Shown here: one piece after another, positions 1 to 8,303 of the stretch
Layout: each line of letters begins with the position of its first letter
How positions within the stretch are numbered: the stretch's first letter is position 1
Assembly: GCF_002803085.1 (NCBI RefSeq)
Contig: NZ_NNBJ01000026.1
Coordinates: forward strand, 1-64,000
Source of the DNA: Streptomyces sp. CB01201
Lineage (GTDB): Bacteria > Actinomycetota > Actinomycetes > Streptomycetales > Streptomycetaceae
Length of the DNA: 64,000 nucleotides
Direction: 5' to 3'
Translations under genes and position numbers: made by a program
The notes under the pieces: generated by a model
Databases searched by the model: none
The model's input: the letters and a program-made list of their open reading frames with translations, nothing else
What the model was told of the DNA's origin: nothing

Positions 1-270
1 CCGACGCCACACCCGGCGCCGCCCGCGGCGGTGGCCCCGGTGGCGAACCCGCCCGCGCCGCCCGTGGTGCCGCCCGCGCCGAGCGCACCGCCGCCGCGCC
101 CCGGGCCGCCTGCGGCCGTGCACCGGATCACCCTGCGCCACTACCAGATGCCGCCGCGCAAGAAGCCCGCGCCCCGGCTCTCGCCCGTCACCTTCACGCT
201 GCTCCTCACCGCCCCCGCCGTCATCGGCGCGGCCCTGCTGCGTTCCCGCTCCGGCTCCCGCTCGCGCTGA
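1..270 (+). CDS. C-terminal part of a proline-rich membrane protein (5' end outside window)
   Basis: The frame is open from the first base and stops with TGA at 268-270, so the gene is truncated by the window edge. The visible part is a long Pro/Ala/Val-rich stretch, then a basic patch (PPRKKPAP), one hydrophobic segment (VTFTLLLTAPAVIGAALL) and a short Arg/Ser tail. That arrangement suggests a bitopic protein with a Pro-rich linker and a C-terminal membrane anchor. No domain can be named. It lies 24 bp upstream of the next gene on the same strand, so the two may be co-transcribed. Confidence 0.6.
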   Translation, partial: PTPHPAPPAAVAPVANPPAPPVVPPAPSAPPPRPGPPAAVHRITLRHYQMPPRKKPAPRLSPVTFTLLLTAPAVIGAALLRSRSGSRSR

Positions 271-294
271 GCCCACCTTCCCTGAGAGGTCCCG

Positions 295-1056
295 TTGTCC
301 GACTGGCTCGTCCTGGTCATCGCCATGGCCGCCGCATGCGCGGTCGTGCTCACCATCACCCTGTTCAGCAGCCGCCGGATCACCCCGGACGTCGACACGT
401 CCGAAACCCCCGACGTCATCGAGTACATGACGATGATGATCGGCGTGGTGTACGCCATCGTCCTCGGTCTCGCCATCGCCGGCGTCTGGGAGGGCCGCGG
501 AGCCGCCCAGGCGGACGTACAGCAAGAAGCCCAGGCCCTGCACGAGATCAGCCAGCGCGTCCAGGTGTATCCGGCGGAGGTGCGCGACCGGACCCGGGCC
601 GACGTCGACGCGTACGTCAGCTATGTGGTGCACACCGAGTGGAGCCACATGGCCAAGCACGGTGATCTCACCGACGAGGGCAGCGAGAAGCTGGAGCGGA
701 TCCGCCGCGATGTGACGGACTACCACCCGGCGAACGACTTCGAGGCCCAGGCCTACCAGCCGGTGATCGACCAGGTGGGCGCGGTGGACGCGGCCCGGAC
801 CGCCCGCGGGCAGGGGGCGGGCGCGACCATGCCCGGAGTCGTGTGGTTCGGCCTGATCATCGGTGCCCTGGTCACGGTCGGGCTGATCTTCACGATGCAG
901 ATCCGGCGCAGCTGGCGGGAGCTGCTGCTCGCGGGTCTCTTCAGCGCCCTGATCGCCTTCCTGCTCTTCCTGATCTGGGACTTCGACGCCCCCTTCGGCC
1001 GGGGCATCTCGGCGACCGCGGGACCGTTCATGGATCTGTTCCCCGGCATCGGCTGA
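295..1056 (+). CDS. DUF4239 (bestrophin-like) membrane protein
   Basis: This 253-residue protein starts at TTG, with a purine-rich GAGAGG five bases upstream. It has a TM segment at about residues 3-22, a second at about 45-65 (IGVVYAIVLGLAIAGVWEG), a soluble helical middle region and two more TM segments near the C terminus (about 180-200 and 208-225). The order 'TM, GVxYAIxLGxxIxxVWE, helical loop, two TMs' is typical of DUF4239 proteins, which are distantly related to bestrophin-type channels. The molecular function is not established, so I name only the family. The gene is probably co-transcribed with the truncated gene before it. Confidence 0.85.
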   Translation: MSDWLVLVIAMAAACAVVLTITLFSSRRITPDVDTSETPDVIEYMTMMIGVVYAIVLGLAIAGVWEGRGAAQADVQQEAQALHEISQRVQVYPAEVRDRTRADVDAYVSYVVHTEWSHMAKHGDLTDEGSEKLERIRRDVTDYHPANDFEAQAYQPVIDQVGAVDAARTARGQGAGATMPGVVWFGLIIGALVTVGLIFTMQIRRSWRELLLAGLFSALIAFLLFLIWDFDAPFGRGISATAGPFMDLFPGIG

Positions 1057-1259
1057 CACCCGGCCCGCCGTACCGCGCACCGAGGCTCCGCCGGACCGGC
1101 GGGGCCTTCGCTCGGCCGGGCGGGGGACGGCGATGCCCCATTCGCCGGACAGCGATCGCGACACACCGGGCCGCCTCCTAGCGTTTCGGGCATCGAGGTG
1201 CATCACCCCCCATGTGGAATCGGATCCGCAGCTGCTCCTCGGGGACCGGAGGACTGACC

Positions 1260-1817
1260 ATGGGCGCGATACGCATCGCTTCCGCCACCCTGCTCGGCGC
1301 TGCCGCCGCCCTCTCCCTCGCCGCGCCGACCGCCACCGCGGCCGAGGGCACCGCCGGCGGAAGCAACATCACTCCGTTCGGCTTCAGCGTGACCCCCTCG
1401 CTGATCGCGCCCGGCGGCCAGGTCACGCTGAACGTCACCGGCTGCTCCACGGAGGCCACCGTGTCCTCCGGAGTCTTCGACACGGTCACCGTGCCCAAGG
1501 ACAGTTCGCGGAACGCGACGGTCGACTGGGACGCCAAGCGCGGCGCCGCGTACACGGTGACGTTCTCCTGCGACGGAGCCCGCGGCACCAGCCAGCTGAC
1601 GATCAGCGGCGGTTCGCCGACCACCAGCTCGACCGTGCGCCCCACCGTCCGGCCCACCGTCACCACCCCGCGGGGCGTCCGCGGCGGCCTCGGCGGCAGC
1701 GTGGACGGCTCCCTCAGCCCTGTCGAACTCGCGGCCGGCGCCACCCTGATCGCGCTCGCGACCGGGGGCACGGGCTACGCCCTGTACCGCCGGCGCGCCA
1801 CCGGCCGCCGCCACTAG
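1260..1817 (+). CDS. Secreted Ig-like protein with C-terminal membrane anchor, putative sortase partner (paralogue 1)
   Basis: I chose the ATG at 1260 because GGAGG lies 7 bases upstream; an in-frame ATG at 1212 is less likely. The protein has 185 residues. It has a signal peptide ending near ATATAAE, a beta-rich domain with two cysteines (TGC near 62 and FSC near 103), a Ser/Thr/Pro linker, then RGGLGG, a hydrophobic stretch (about 155-172) and the tail RRRATGRRH. This is the layout of a cell-wall sorting signal, but there is no LPXTG or LAXTG; GGLGG stands in its place. The convergent gene at 1916-2407 is a clear paralogue (VSSxxFDxV core, two Cys, GGLGG, TM, Arg tail). A class F sortase follows at 2732. 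I infer an envelope-exposed protein that may be processed by that sortase. Confidence 0.75.
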   Translation: MGAIRIASATLLGAAAALSLAAPTATAAEGTAGGSNITPFGFSVTPSLIAPGGQVTLNVTGCSTEATVSSGVFDTVTVPKDSSRNATVDWDAKRGAAYTVTFSCDGARGTSQLTISGGSPTTSSTVRPTVRPTVTTPRGVRGGLGGSVDGSLSPVELAAGATLIALATGGTGYALYRRRATGRRH

Positions 1818-1847
1818 CGGCCGCCGCCGCACCGCACGCACACCCGT

Positions 1848-1879
1848 CGCCCCCGAGTCCTGGCCAGGACTCGGGGGCG
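1848..1879. terminator. Perfect 32-bp palindrome, probable bidirectional terminator
   Basis: The left arm CGCCCCCGAGTCC runs into TGGCCA and its exact reverse complement, so all 32 bases are self-complementary. It sits in the 98-bp gap between two convergent paralogous genes, 31 bp past one stop and 37 bp past the other. A GC-rich hairpin without a T-run is usual for Streptomyces terminators. A protein-binding palindrome is less likely because there is no promoter here. Confidence 0.75.
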
Positions 1880-1915
1880 GGGCCGCCTGGATCCTTCCGG
1901 GGAGGTTCGTCCCGG

Positions 1916-2407
1916 TCAGACCCGTACGCCTTGGCGCCGGCGGCGGGCGACGAACAGCGCGCCGCCGAGCGCGGCCGTGCCGACGAGGGTGCCGCCGACC
2001 GCCATCTCGGTGTCGGTGGGGCCGGCCGCGCCGCCGAGGCCGCCGTCGGCTCCGCGGCCCTCCAGGACACGGAAGCTGCGGGTCGCCACCCGGTCGTTGT
2101 CGTTGCACTTGACCGCCAGGCTGTACGTCCCCGGCGTCGTGTGGTCGTGGATCCGCGCGGTGGCGTAGTTGACGTCGCCCGACGACAGGTGGACCTCGTC
2201 GAAGGCGTTCGAACTGACTCTGCCGCCGTTCTGGCAGCCCCTGGCGGTGATCCTCAAGGTGGCGCCCTGGTGGACCGCGTAGGGGTCGACTTCGACGCTG
2301 TTGGGGCCGCCGCCGTTCGGCGGGCCTCCGGCGACGGCCACCGGGGCGGCGAACGCGACCGCGGCGCCGACCGCGAGGGCCACCGTTAGAGCGCGTGAAG
2401 CACGCAT
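1916..2407 (-). CDS. Secreted Ig-like protein with C-terminal membrane anchor, putative sortase partner (paralogue 2)
   Basis: The start is the ATG at 2407 (MRASRALTVALAVG), with GGAGG seven bases upstream; the product is 163 residues. It has a signal peptide (about 1-27, AVAGG), then a Gly/Asn-rich linker. The beta domain aligns with the protein at 1260-1817: both have a 'VSSxxFDxV' core preceded by GC and a second Cys (VKC) about 40 residues later. RGADGGLGG, a TM segment (about 133-155) and ARRRRQGVRV end the protein. LPXTG is absent. The shared GGLGG element before the anchor in two paralogues beside a class F sortase is the notable point. Tail-to-tail with its paralogue, it diverges from the sortase gene. 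Confidence 0.8.
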   Translation of the reverse strand: MRASRALTVALAVGAAVAFAAPVAVAGGPPNGGGPNSVEVDPYAVHQGATLRITARGCQNGGRVSSNAFDEVHLSSGDVNYATARIHDHTTPGTYSLAVKCNDNDRVATRSFRVLEGRGADGGLGGAAGPTDTEMAVGGTLVGTAALGGALFVARRRRQGVRV

Positions 2408-2731
2408 CGTTGAACCTCCATGGGAGGACGCCCCGGAGCCGTGCTCCGGGATGATCGACGAGTACGCCTCCCATGACGAACCCTCACCGCCGCTCATACA
2501 AGCCGCATTTCGACGCTCATCCACCCTGGTGAACCGCGGGGTCCCGGCCCGCCCCGGAATCTGACGGACCCGCAGGTCACAGGCCGTCAGATCATTTTCG
2601 CCGCCGCCCCACCCGGATGGCTCAGGCCCGCTGGACAGCACCCGTTCGCCGCTCCCCGATCGCCGCTCGATCACTGCGCCCTTACGTTGCTCGAAGGCGC
2701 TGAGGGTGGACGGCGAAGGAGACGGAGAGAC
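2408..2731. promoter_or_regulatory. 324-bp divergent intergenic region with an inverted repeat at 2561-2590
   Basis: I see no credible gene here. It separates the anchored-protein gene (minus strand) from the sortase gene (plus strand), so it should hold both promoters. The one clear element is the dyad CTGACGG (2561-2567) / CCGTCAG (2584-2590), with perfect 7-bp arms and a 16-base spacer. The size suits a dimeric regulator. I could not find a convincing -35/-10 pair. Confidence 0.45.
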
Positions 2732-3391
2732 ATGGCGCAGGACGAGTACGGCACGGAGCGTCGCAGATACTCCCCGTGGGGAGCCCTGGCCCTGGTGATG
2801 CTCACCGGCCTGGCGCTGTTGCGCAACGGGGCGGACGTGACGATGGGCCCACCGCAACCGGCCGCCGCAGCGGCGCTGACCAGCAGCGCGGGGGTCGCGA
2901 CACCGCCCGCGTCGGCCGGGGCGGTCCAGCCGCTGCCCTTCGCCCCCGCCTCCCGGGTGCGGATCGAGGCGATCAACGTGAACGCCCCCGTCATGGACGT
3001 CGGCACCGACCCCCAGGGCTGGGTGCAGGCCCCGCCGCCCGAGGACCCGAACCTCGCGGGCTGGTATCAGAACGGGGTGGCCCCGGGGATGCGCGGAACG
3101 TCGGTCATGGTCGGCCACGTCGACAACATGAAGGGGCCCGCGGTCTTCTACGGGCTCGGTTCCCTCCAGAAGGGCAACCACATCGAGGTGGACCGCTTCG
3201 ACGGCCGCACGGCGGTGTTCGAGGTGTACGGCGTCGAGGTCTTCGACAAGGCCACCTTCCCGGGCACCCGGGTGTACGGCGACACCGGGCACCCGGAGCT
3301 CCGGGTGATCACCTGCGGCGGCGGCTTCTCCAGGGGCCGCGGATACGACGGAAACGTGGTGGCCTTCGCCCGCCTCGTGTCCGTCAAGTAG
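2732..3391 (+). CDS. Class F sortase
   Basis: The start at 2732 (MAQDEYG) has AAGGAG about 10 bases upstream; the product is 219 residues. An N-terminal TM segment (about 15-30) is followed by an Ala/Pro-rich linker and a sortase fold starting at RVRIEAINVNAPV. The catalytic residues are visible: H129 in VMVGHVDN, C195 in VITCGGG and an Arg at 201 or 203. The short length, single N-terminal TM and TCGGG context match actinobacterial class F sortases (transpeptidases acting outside the membrane, substrates mostly unknown). Two LPXTG-less anchored paralogues lie immediately upstream and are the natural candidate partners. Conserved function is family knowledge; the partnership is inference. Confidence 0.92.
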   Translation: MAQDEYGTERRRYSPWGALALVMLTGLALLRNGADVTMGPPQPAAAAALTSSAGVATPPASAGAVQPLPFAPASRVRIEAINVNAPVMDVGTDPQGWVQAPPPEDPNLAGWYQNGVAPGMRGTSVMVGHVDNMKGPAVFYGLGSLQKGNHIEVDRFDGRTAVFEVYGVEVFDKATFPGTRVYGDTGHPELRVITCGGGFSRGRGYDGNVVAFARLVSVK

Positions 3392-3410
3392 CCCCACAGC
3401 GGCGGGCGCG

Positions 3411-3427
3411 GGCGTCGCAGGGACGCC
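3411..3427. terminator. Small hairpin between convergent sortase and deacetylase genes
   Basis: GGCGTC (3411-3416) and GACGCC (3422-3427) form a 6-bp stem around a GCAGG loop in the 46-bp gap between two convergent stops. It is short, so it is only a possible terminator. Confidence 0.35.
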
Positions 3428-3437
3428 TGCCGAGGGT

Positions 3438-4286
3438 TCATCTGCGACGCGGCGGGACCTTCAACTCGTAGCCCTGCTTGAGGAGTTCGGGCAGGTAGCT
3501 GCGCAGGGCCGCGACGCTCTGCGAGCGGTCGCCGCCCGCGTCGTGCGAGAGCACCACGACGCCGGGCGCGGCCCCTTCGAGAACCCGGCTGATGATGGTG
3601 GGGGTGCCGGGCGTGGTCCAGTCGAGGGTGTCGACGGTCCAGGCGAGCGGCTCCATGCCCATCTCGGCCTGGATCTCGAACACATTGCGGTTCCACGCCC
3701 CGTACGGCGCCCGGAACCACTGGGGCGGCTCCCCCAGGGTCTGCTCGATGACCTCGCTGGTGCGGCCGATCTCGGAGCGGATCTGGGCGGAGGGCGTCTT
3801 GTTGAGCTGCGGATGGGTCCAGGTGTGGTTGCCGACCACGTGCCCGTCGTCGCGCATCTCGCGCAGCAGGTCCCGGTTGTCGGTGGCCATCTCGCCGCAC
3901 AGGAAGAACACCGCGCGCACGTCGTGCTCGCGCAGGGTCTTGAGGATGCCGGGGGTGTAGCGCGGGTCGGGCCCGTCGTCGAAGGTGAGCACCATGGAGC
4001 GCTCCCCCAGCTGCGGCATGCTCAGGAACGGCCTGGTGCGCACCGGTGGCAGCGCGGTGTGGTAGCGCGGCGGGGTGTAGGCGGTCATGGGTTCGAGGCG
4101 GTACGCGCTGGCGCGCACGGGGGGCACGGCGGCCTGGGGACCCGCGGCCGGCGGTGCCGCGCGGGGCGCGGTGGCCGGGGCGACGGTGTCCTCCGCGGTG
4201 AGCACGCGTACGGCCGCTGCGGCCGCGAGGCAGCCGGTGATGCGCAGCAGTGTCCGCCGACTGGGGAGCATCTGATCCCTTTTCAT
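3438..4286 (-). CDS. Secreted polysaccharide deacetylase (NodB, CE4 family)
   Basis: The NodB signatures are clear: VLTFDDGPDPRYTPGIL (metal-binding DD), GNHTWTHPQL (HxxxH metal site), RAPYGAWN and the C-terminal VVVLSHDAGG. The N terminus holds SRRTLLRITG followed by a hydrophobic segment, which could be a Tat-type or plain secretion signal; no usable lipobox follows. The start is uncertain: ATG 4286 (MKRDQM) has no good RBS, while ATG 4271 (MLPSRR) has AAGGGA four bases upstream. The family removes N-acetyl groups from extracellular polymers such as peptidoglycan or chitin; the substrate here is unknown. It is convergent with the sortase gene. Confidence 0.9.
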   Translation of the reverse strand: MKRDQMLPSRRTLLRITGCLAAAAAVRVLTAEDTVAPATAPRAAPPAAGPQAAVPPVRASAYRLEPMTAYTPPRYHTALPPVRTRPFLSMPQLGERSMVLTFDDGPDPRYTPGILKTLREHDVRAVFFLCGEMATDNRDLLREMRDDGHVVGNHTWTHPQLNKTPSAQIRSEIGRTSEVIEQTLGEPPQWFRAPYGAWNRNVFEIQAEMGMEPLAWTVDTLDWTTPGTPTIISRVLEGAAPGVVVLSHDAGGDRSQSVAALRSYLPELLKQGYELKVPPRRR

Positions 4287-4438
4287 GACATACGGCTTTT
4301 GTTCGTCATGGCGGAAGATTAGGGTGTATCGGGCGCAACCGGGCCGACGAAACGTCAACAGCACGAGGACACCAGCACGAATGGAGTCACCGGACGCCGC
4401 CTCCCGCCGGGCGTCCAGGCGCGGCGGGCGCGGACGGC

Positions 4439-7400
4439 TCAGCCGCGGCGGACCAGGGGGAAGGGCAGGGTCTCGCGGATGGTGAGGCCGGTGAGGAACA
4501 TGACGAGCCGGTCCACGCCGATGCCGAGGCCGCCGGTGGGCGGCATCGCGTATTCGAGGGCGTCCAGGAAGTCCTCGTCGATCTCCATCGCCTCGACGTC
4601 GCCGCCCGCCGCGAGCAGCGACTGCGCGGTGAGCCGGCGGCGCTGCTCGATCGGATCGGTCAACTCCGAGTAGGCGGTGCCCAGTTCGGTGCCGAAGGCG
4701 ACCAGGTCCCAGCGCTCCGCGAGCCGTGGGTCGGTGCGGTGCTGGCGGGTCAGCGGGGAGACATCGGTGGGGAAGTCCTTGTAGAAGGTGGGTAGCTCCG
4801 TCTTCTCCTCGACGAGCCGCTCGTACATTTCGAGCACGATGTCGCCGCGCGTGTTGTCCGGGGTGTGCGGAACGTGCACCCGGTCGCAGAGCCGGCGCAG
4901 CCGCTGCTCGTCGGTGTCGGCGTCGACCTCCTCGCCGAGCGCCTCGGACACCGCCCCGTACAGCGTCTTGACCGGCCAGGGCCCGGAGATGTCGTACTCG
5001 ACGACCTTGCCGTCACGGTCCGCCTTGCGGGCGATCGGAGAGCCGAAGGCGGCGGTGGCCGCGCCCTGGATCAGCTCGCGGGTGAGGTCGAGCATCACGT
5101 CGTAGTCGGCGTACGCCTGGTAGGCCTCCAGCATCGTGAACTCGGGGTTGTGCTTGTAGGAGACGCCCTCGTTGCGGAAGGTGCGGCCCATCTCGAAGAC
5201 CTTCTCGACACCGCCGACGCAGAGCCGTTTGAGGTAGAGCTCGGGCGCGATGCGCAGATACAGGTCGAGGTCGTAGGCGTTGATGTGGGTGGTGAAGGGG
5301 CGGGCGTTGGCGCCGCCGTGGATCTGCTGGAGCATCGGCGTCTCGACCTCCAGATAGCCCCGCTCCAACAGGCCCTGGCGCAGCGCCTGGACGGCCGTGG
5401 AGCGGGCCCGGACCACCTCGCGGGCCTCGGGGCTCGCCACCAGGTCGAGATAGCGGCGGCGCACCCGGGCCTCGGGGTCGGCGAGGCCGCGCCGCTTGTC
5501 GGGCAGCGGGCGCAGGCACTTGGCGGTCATCTGCCAGCCGGTCGCGAACAGCGTGAACTCGCCCTTCTCGCTGGGTCCGGTCGTGCCGGTGGCCGTGATG
5601 TGGTCGCCGAGGTCGACATCGCGGGTGAACCGGCCGAGGACCTCCTCGCCCGCACCCTCCCGGGTGAGGGCCAGTTGGAGGTCGCCGGACCAGTCGCGCA
5701 GGACGGCGAAGACCACACCGCCGAAGTCGCGAACGGCCATCACACGCCCGGCCACGGTCGCGCCGATGCCCTCGCCCTCGGCCCGGAGCCGGGCCAGGGT
5801 GTGGCTGCGCGCCGGGATGACGACGGGGTAGGGCTCGGTGCCGTCCGCGCGCAGCCGGTCCAGCTTGCGGTGGCGCACCCTTACCTGGTCCGGGAGTTGA
5901 CGCTCCGTCACTTCTGTGGCGCCGGGCCCGGTGAGACCGAGCGCCTCGATGGAGGGCAGGCCCGCGGTGGTGACCGGTGTGGTGACGCCCTTGTGGTGGC
6001 CCTTGCCCCAGAGCTTGCGCAGGCTCGGCACCGAGACGAAGCCCTCGGCGATGCCGGAGGCGAGGCCGACCCGGGCGAGGGAGCCCGCGTCGCCGTAGCA
6101 GAGGAACCGGGGGAACCACTGCGGCTGGTACTTCACGTTGGACCGGTACAGGGCCTCCAGCTGCCACCACTTGGAGAAGAAGAGGAGCAGTTTGCGCCAC
6201 AGCCGCAGCACGGGTCCGGCACCGATGCGGGCGCCCTCCTCGAAGGCCGAGCGGAACACCGCGAAGTTGAGCGAGATCCTGCGCACCCCCAACTTCGGTA
6301 CCGCGGCGCAGAGTTCGGCGACCATGAACTCCATGACGCCGTTGGGCGCACTGCGGTCGCGGCGCATCAGGTCGAGCGAGATGCCGTCGGGGCCCCAGGG
6401 CACGAAGGAGAGCAGCGCGATCAGCTTCCCTTCGGCGTCGAAGGCCTCGACGAGCAGGCAGTCGCCGTCGGCGGGGTCGCCGAGCCGGTCGAGCGCCATC
6501 GAGAAGCCGCGCTCGGTCTCGGTGTCGCGCCAGGCGTCGGCCCGGTCGACGATCTGCCCCATCTCCTCGTCGCTGAGCGCCGAGTGGCGGCGGATGCGGG
6601 TGGTGGCCCCGGTCCGCTCGACGCGCCGGACCGCCTGGCGGGTGACGCGCATGTCGCGGCCGTCCAGGTCGAACCTGGCGACGTTCAGGATCGCCTCGTC
6701 GCCGAGCTGGATCGCGCCGAGCCCGTGCCGGGCGTAGGCGGTCGCGCCCTCCTCGGACGCGCCCATCACGGCGGGCGCCCAGGCGTACTTGCGGGCGACA
6801 TCGAGCCAGGCGTCGATGGCCGGGCCCCACGCGCCCTCGTCACCCACGGGGTCGCCGCTGGCCAGGGCCACCCCGGCCTCGACCCGGTAGGTGACGGCGG
6901 CCTTGCCGTTGGGCGAGAAGACCACGGCCTTGTCGCGCCGGGTGGCGAAGTAGCCGAGGGAGTCCTGGCGGCCGTAGGCGCCGAGCAGCGCCCGGATGCG
7001 GGGCTCCTCGTCGCCGTGCAGGGCGGCCTCCATCCGCTGCGAGCGGAAGAGCGTGGAGGCGGCGGTCAGCAGGGCGATGGCGCCGAACAGGCCGAGGAAG
7101 AAGTAGAGGGGCTTCGGAGGGCTCCCGTCGAAGCGGCCGCCGGAGACGAGGCCGCCGAGGACGCGGTTGGCGGCCCACAGGAGGCGCTGGCCGCGCGGCA
7201 GGGTGTTGGGGAACAGCTCGATCAGGCCCCAGCCGACGAGGACGCCGGCCGCCAGCCCCAGGCACAGCACCCCCACGGCCCGGCGGAAGGCACCCCGGCG
7301 GGTCTGCGCGTAGAACTGCTTGCGGGCCAGGATCAGCACCACGAGGGCGGCTCCGCAGAGCAGCCCGTTGGCGATCCAGGCCCATTCCATGACGGCGAGG

Positions 7401-7708
7401 AGCAGCACGTCGAGCAGGAACAGCAGCCCCAGGTAGATGACGACCAGCCACCAGGCGACCTTCTTGCGGGCGCCGATCGCGGCCGCGAGCAACAGCAGGA
7501 AGACGGCGTACGCGAGGTTGGCGCTGACCGGCACGGCGACCCGGTCCAGGAACCAGGAGATCGGGTGGAGCAGCCGGCGCAGCGGCGGGATCAGCGCGAT
7601 GACCGCACAGAACAGGCCGAGCGCGGCGAAGAACATCGCGAACGCCTCGGGCACCCGCCCCAGAAAGCCGGTCCGGGACGGTGTCGGCGCCGCCTGGCTG
7701 ACAGTCAT
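4439..7708 (-). CDS. lysX: LysX: MprF-like lysyltransferase fused to lysyl-tRNA synthetase
   Basis: About 1090 residues in two halves. The N-terminal half has several TM segments (about 20-230) and a cytosolic DUF2156/MprF-like transferase domain (about 240-570). The C-terminal half is a class II LysRS: OB-fold near 640-740, motif 2 region GRTFRNEGVSYKHNPEFTML and motif 3 GLGIGVDRLVMFLTG. In mycobacteria LysX charges tRNA-Lys and transfers lysine to phosphatidylglycerol, adding positive charge to the membrane and resistance to cationic peptides. The start is ATG 7708, or GTG 7717 three codons earlier; neither has a clear RBS, so a leaderless transcript is possible. A separate housekeeping LysRS is expected elsewhere. 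Confidence 0.95.
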   Translation of the reverse strand: MTVSQAAPTPSRTGFLGRVPEAFAMFFAALGLFCAVIALIPPLRRLLHPISWFLDRVAVPVSANLAYAVFLLLLAAAIGARKKVAWWLVVIYLGLLFLLDVLLLAVMEWAWIANGLLCGAALVVLILARKQFYAQTRRGAFRRAVGVLCLGLAAGVLVGWGLIELFPNTLPRGQRLLWAANRVLGGLVSGGRFDGSPPKPLYFFLGLFGAIALLTAASTLFRSQRMEAALHGDEEPRIRALLGAYGRQDSLGYFATRRDKAVVFSPNGKAAVTYRVEAGVALASGDPVGDEGAWGPAIDAWLDVARKYAWAPAVMGASEEGATAYARHGLGAIQLGDEAILNVARFDLDGRDMRVTRQAVRRVERTGATTRIRRHSALSDEEMGQIVDRADAWRDTETERGFSMALDRLGDPADGDCLLVEAFDAEGKLIALLSFVPWGPDGISLDLMRRDRSAPNGVMEFMVAELCAAVPKLGVRRISLNFAVFRSAFEEGARIGAGPVLRLWRKLLLFFSKWWQLEALYRSNVKYQPQWFPRFLCYGDAGSLARVGLASGIAEGFVSVPSLRKLWGKGHHKGVTTPVTTAGLPSIEALGLTGPGATEVTERQLPDQVRVRHRKLDRLRADGTEPYPVVIPARSHTLARLRAEGEGIGATVAGRVMAVRDFGGVVFAVLRDWSGDLQLALTREGAGEEVLGRFTRDVDLGDHITATGTTGPSEKGEFTLFATGWQMTAKCLRPLPDKRRGLADPEARVRRRYLDLVASPEAREVVRARSTAVQALRQGLLERGYLEVETPMLQQIHGGANARPFTTHINAYDLDLYLRIAPELYLKRLCVGGVEKVFEMGRTFRNEGVSYKHNPEFTMLEAYQAYADYDVMLDLTRELIQGAATAAFGSPIARKADRDGKVVEYDISGPWPVKTLYGAVSEALGEEVDADTDEQRLRRLCDRVHVPHTPDNTRGDIVLEMYERLVEEKTELPTFYKDFPTDVSPLTRQHRTDPRLAERWDLVAFGTELGTAYSELTDPIEQRRRLTAQSLLAAGGDVEAMEIDEDFLDALEYAMPPTGGLGIGVDRLVMFLTGLTIRETLPFPLVRRG

Positions 7709-7779
7709 GCTCAGCACTCTAGGGAGGCCGGGGCCGGGCCGCCTGTCGAAGGCTCCGCCCGGCCCGTTAGCCTCGGGGC

Positions 7780-8259
7780 GTGACAGAGCAGCAGCCCCAC
7801 CCCCTCCCCGAGTCCCAGCGCTTCGAGCGCGGCACCGACGGTCCGAAGGTGATCGTCGCCGGTGTCGACGGCTCGGACTCCTCCCTGCGGGCCGCGGCGT
7901 ACGCCAGTGGCCTGGCCCGGCGCCAGAACGCGCTGCTCGCCCTCGTGTATGTGCAGCCGGTCCTTCCGGCGGGCGCCGCCCTTGGCGCCCCGGTCGCCGA
8001 CACCACGGGCGAGATCGCCGAGGGCCTGGTCGCCGAGATCAGGGCGGCGGCCGAGCGGGTGCGCGGCATCTGGGACGTGCGGTGGGAGTTCCACACCTTC
8101 CGGGGCGACCCGTACTCCGGCCTGGTGACCGCGGCCGACGAGCTCACGGCGGACGCGGTCGTGGTGGGTGCGTCGGAGTCGGCCGGGCACCGCATCATCG
8201 GCTCGGTCGCCGTCCGCCTGGTGAAGGCGGGCCGCTGGCCGGTCACCGTGGTGCCGTAG
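7780..8259 (+). CDS. Universal stress protein (UspA family)
   Basis: A single-domain 159-residue Usp starting at GTG 7780. It has the opening strand VIVAGVDGSDSS (nucleotide-binding Asp) and the C-terminal VVVGASESAGHRIIGSVAVRLVKAG. The last block corresponds to the ATP-binding G-2x-G-9x-G(S/T) loop, although the first glycines are altered (GASESAG). It is divergent from lysX with a short gap of about 70 bp, so the two share a promoter region. A cytosolic stress-associated role is family knowledge; no target can be inferred. Confidence 0.92.
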   Translation: MTEQQPHPLPESQRFERGTDGPKVIVAGVDGSDSSLRAAAYASGLARRQNALLALVYVQPVLPAGAALGAPVADTTGEIAEGLVAEIRAAAERVRGIWDVRWEFHTFRGDPYSGLVTAADELTADAVVVGASESAGHRIIGSVAVRLVKAGRWPVTVVP

Positions 8260-8303
8260 CCGCGCCACCGCCATCGCCACCGCCACTCGGACCTGCGCGG
8301 ACC

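Noticed and set aside
1260..2407. LPXTG sorting signals in the anchored paralogues
   Set aside because: Neither protein contains LPXTG or LAXTG before the membrane segment. Only GGLGG is shared.
4865..7783. A very long open frame on the plus strand opposite lysX
   Set aside because: It is antisense to the well-supported LysX gene, shows no domain and has the Gly/Ala/Arg/Val composition expected from the wobble complement of GC-rich coding DNA.
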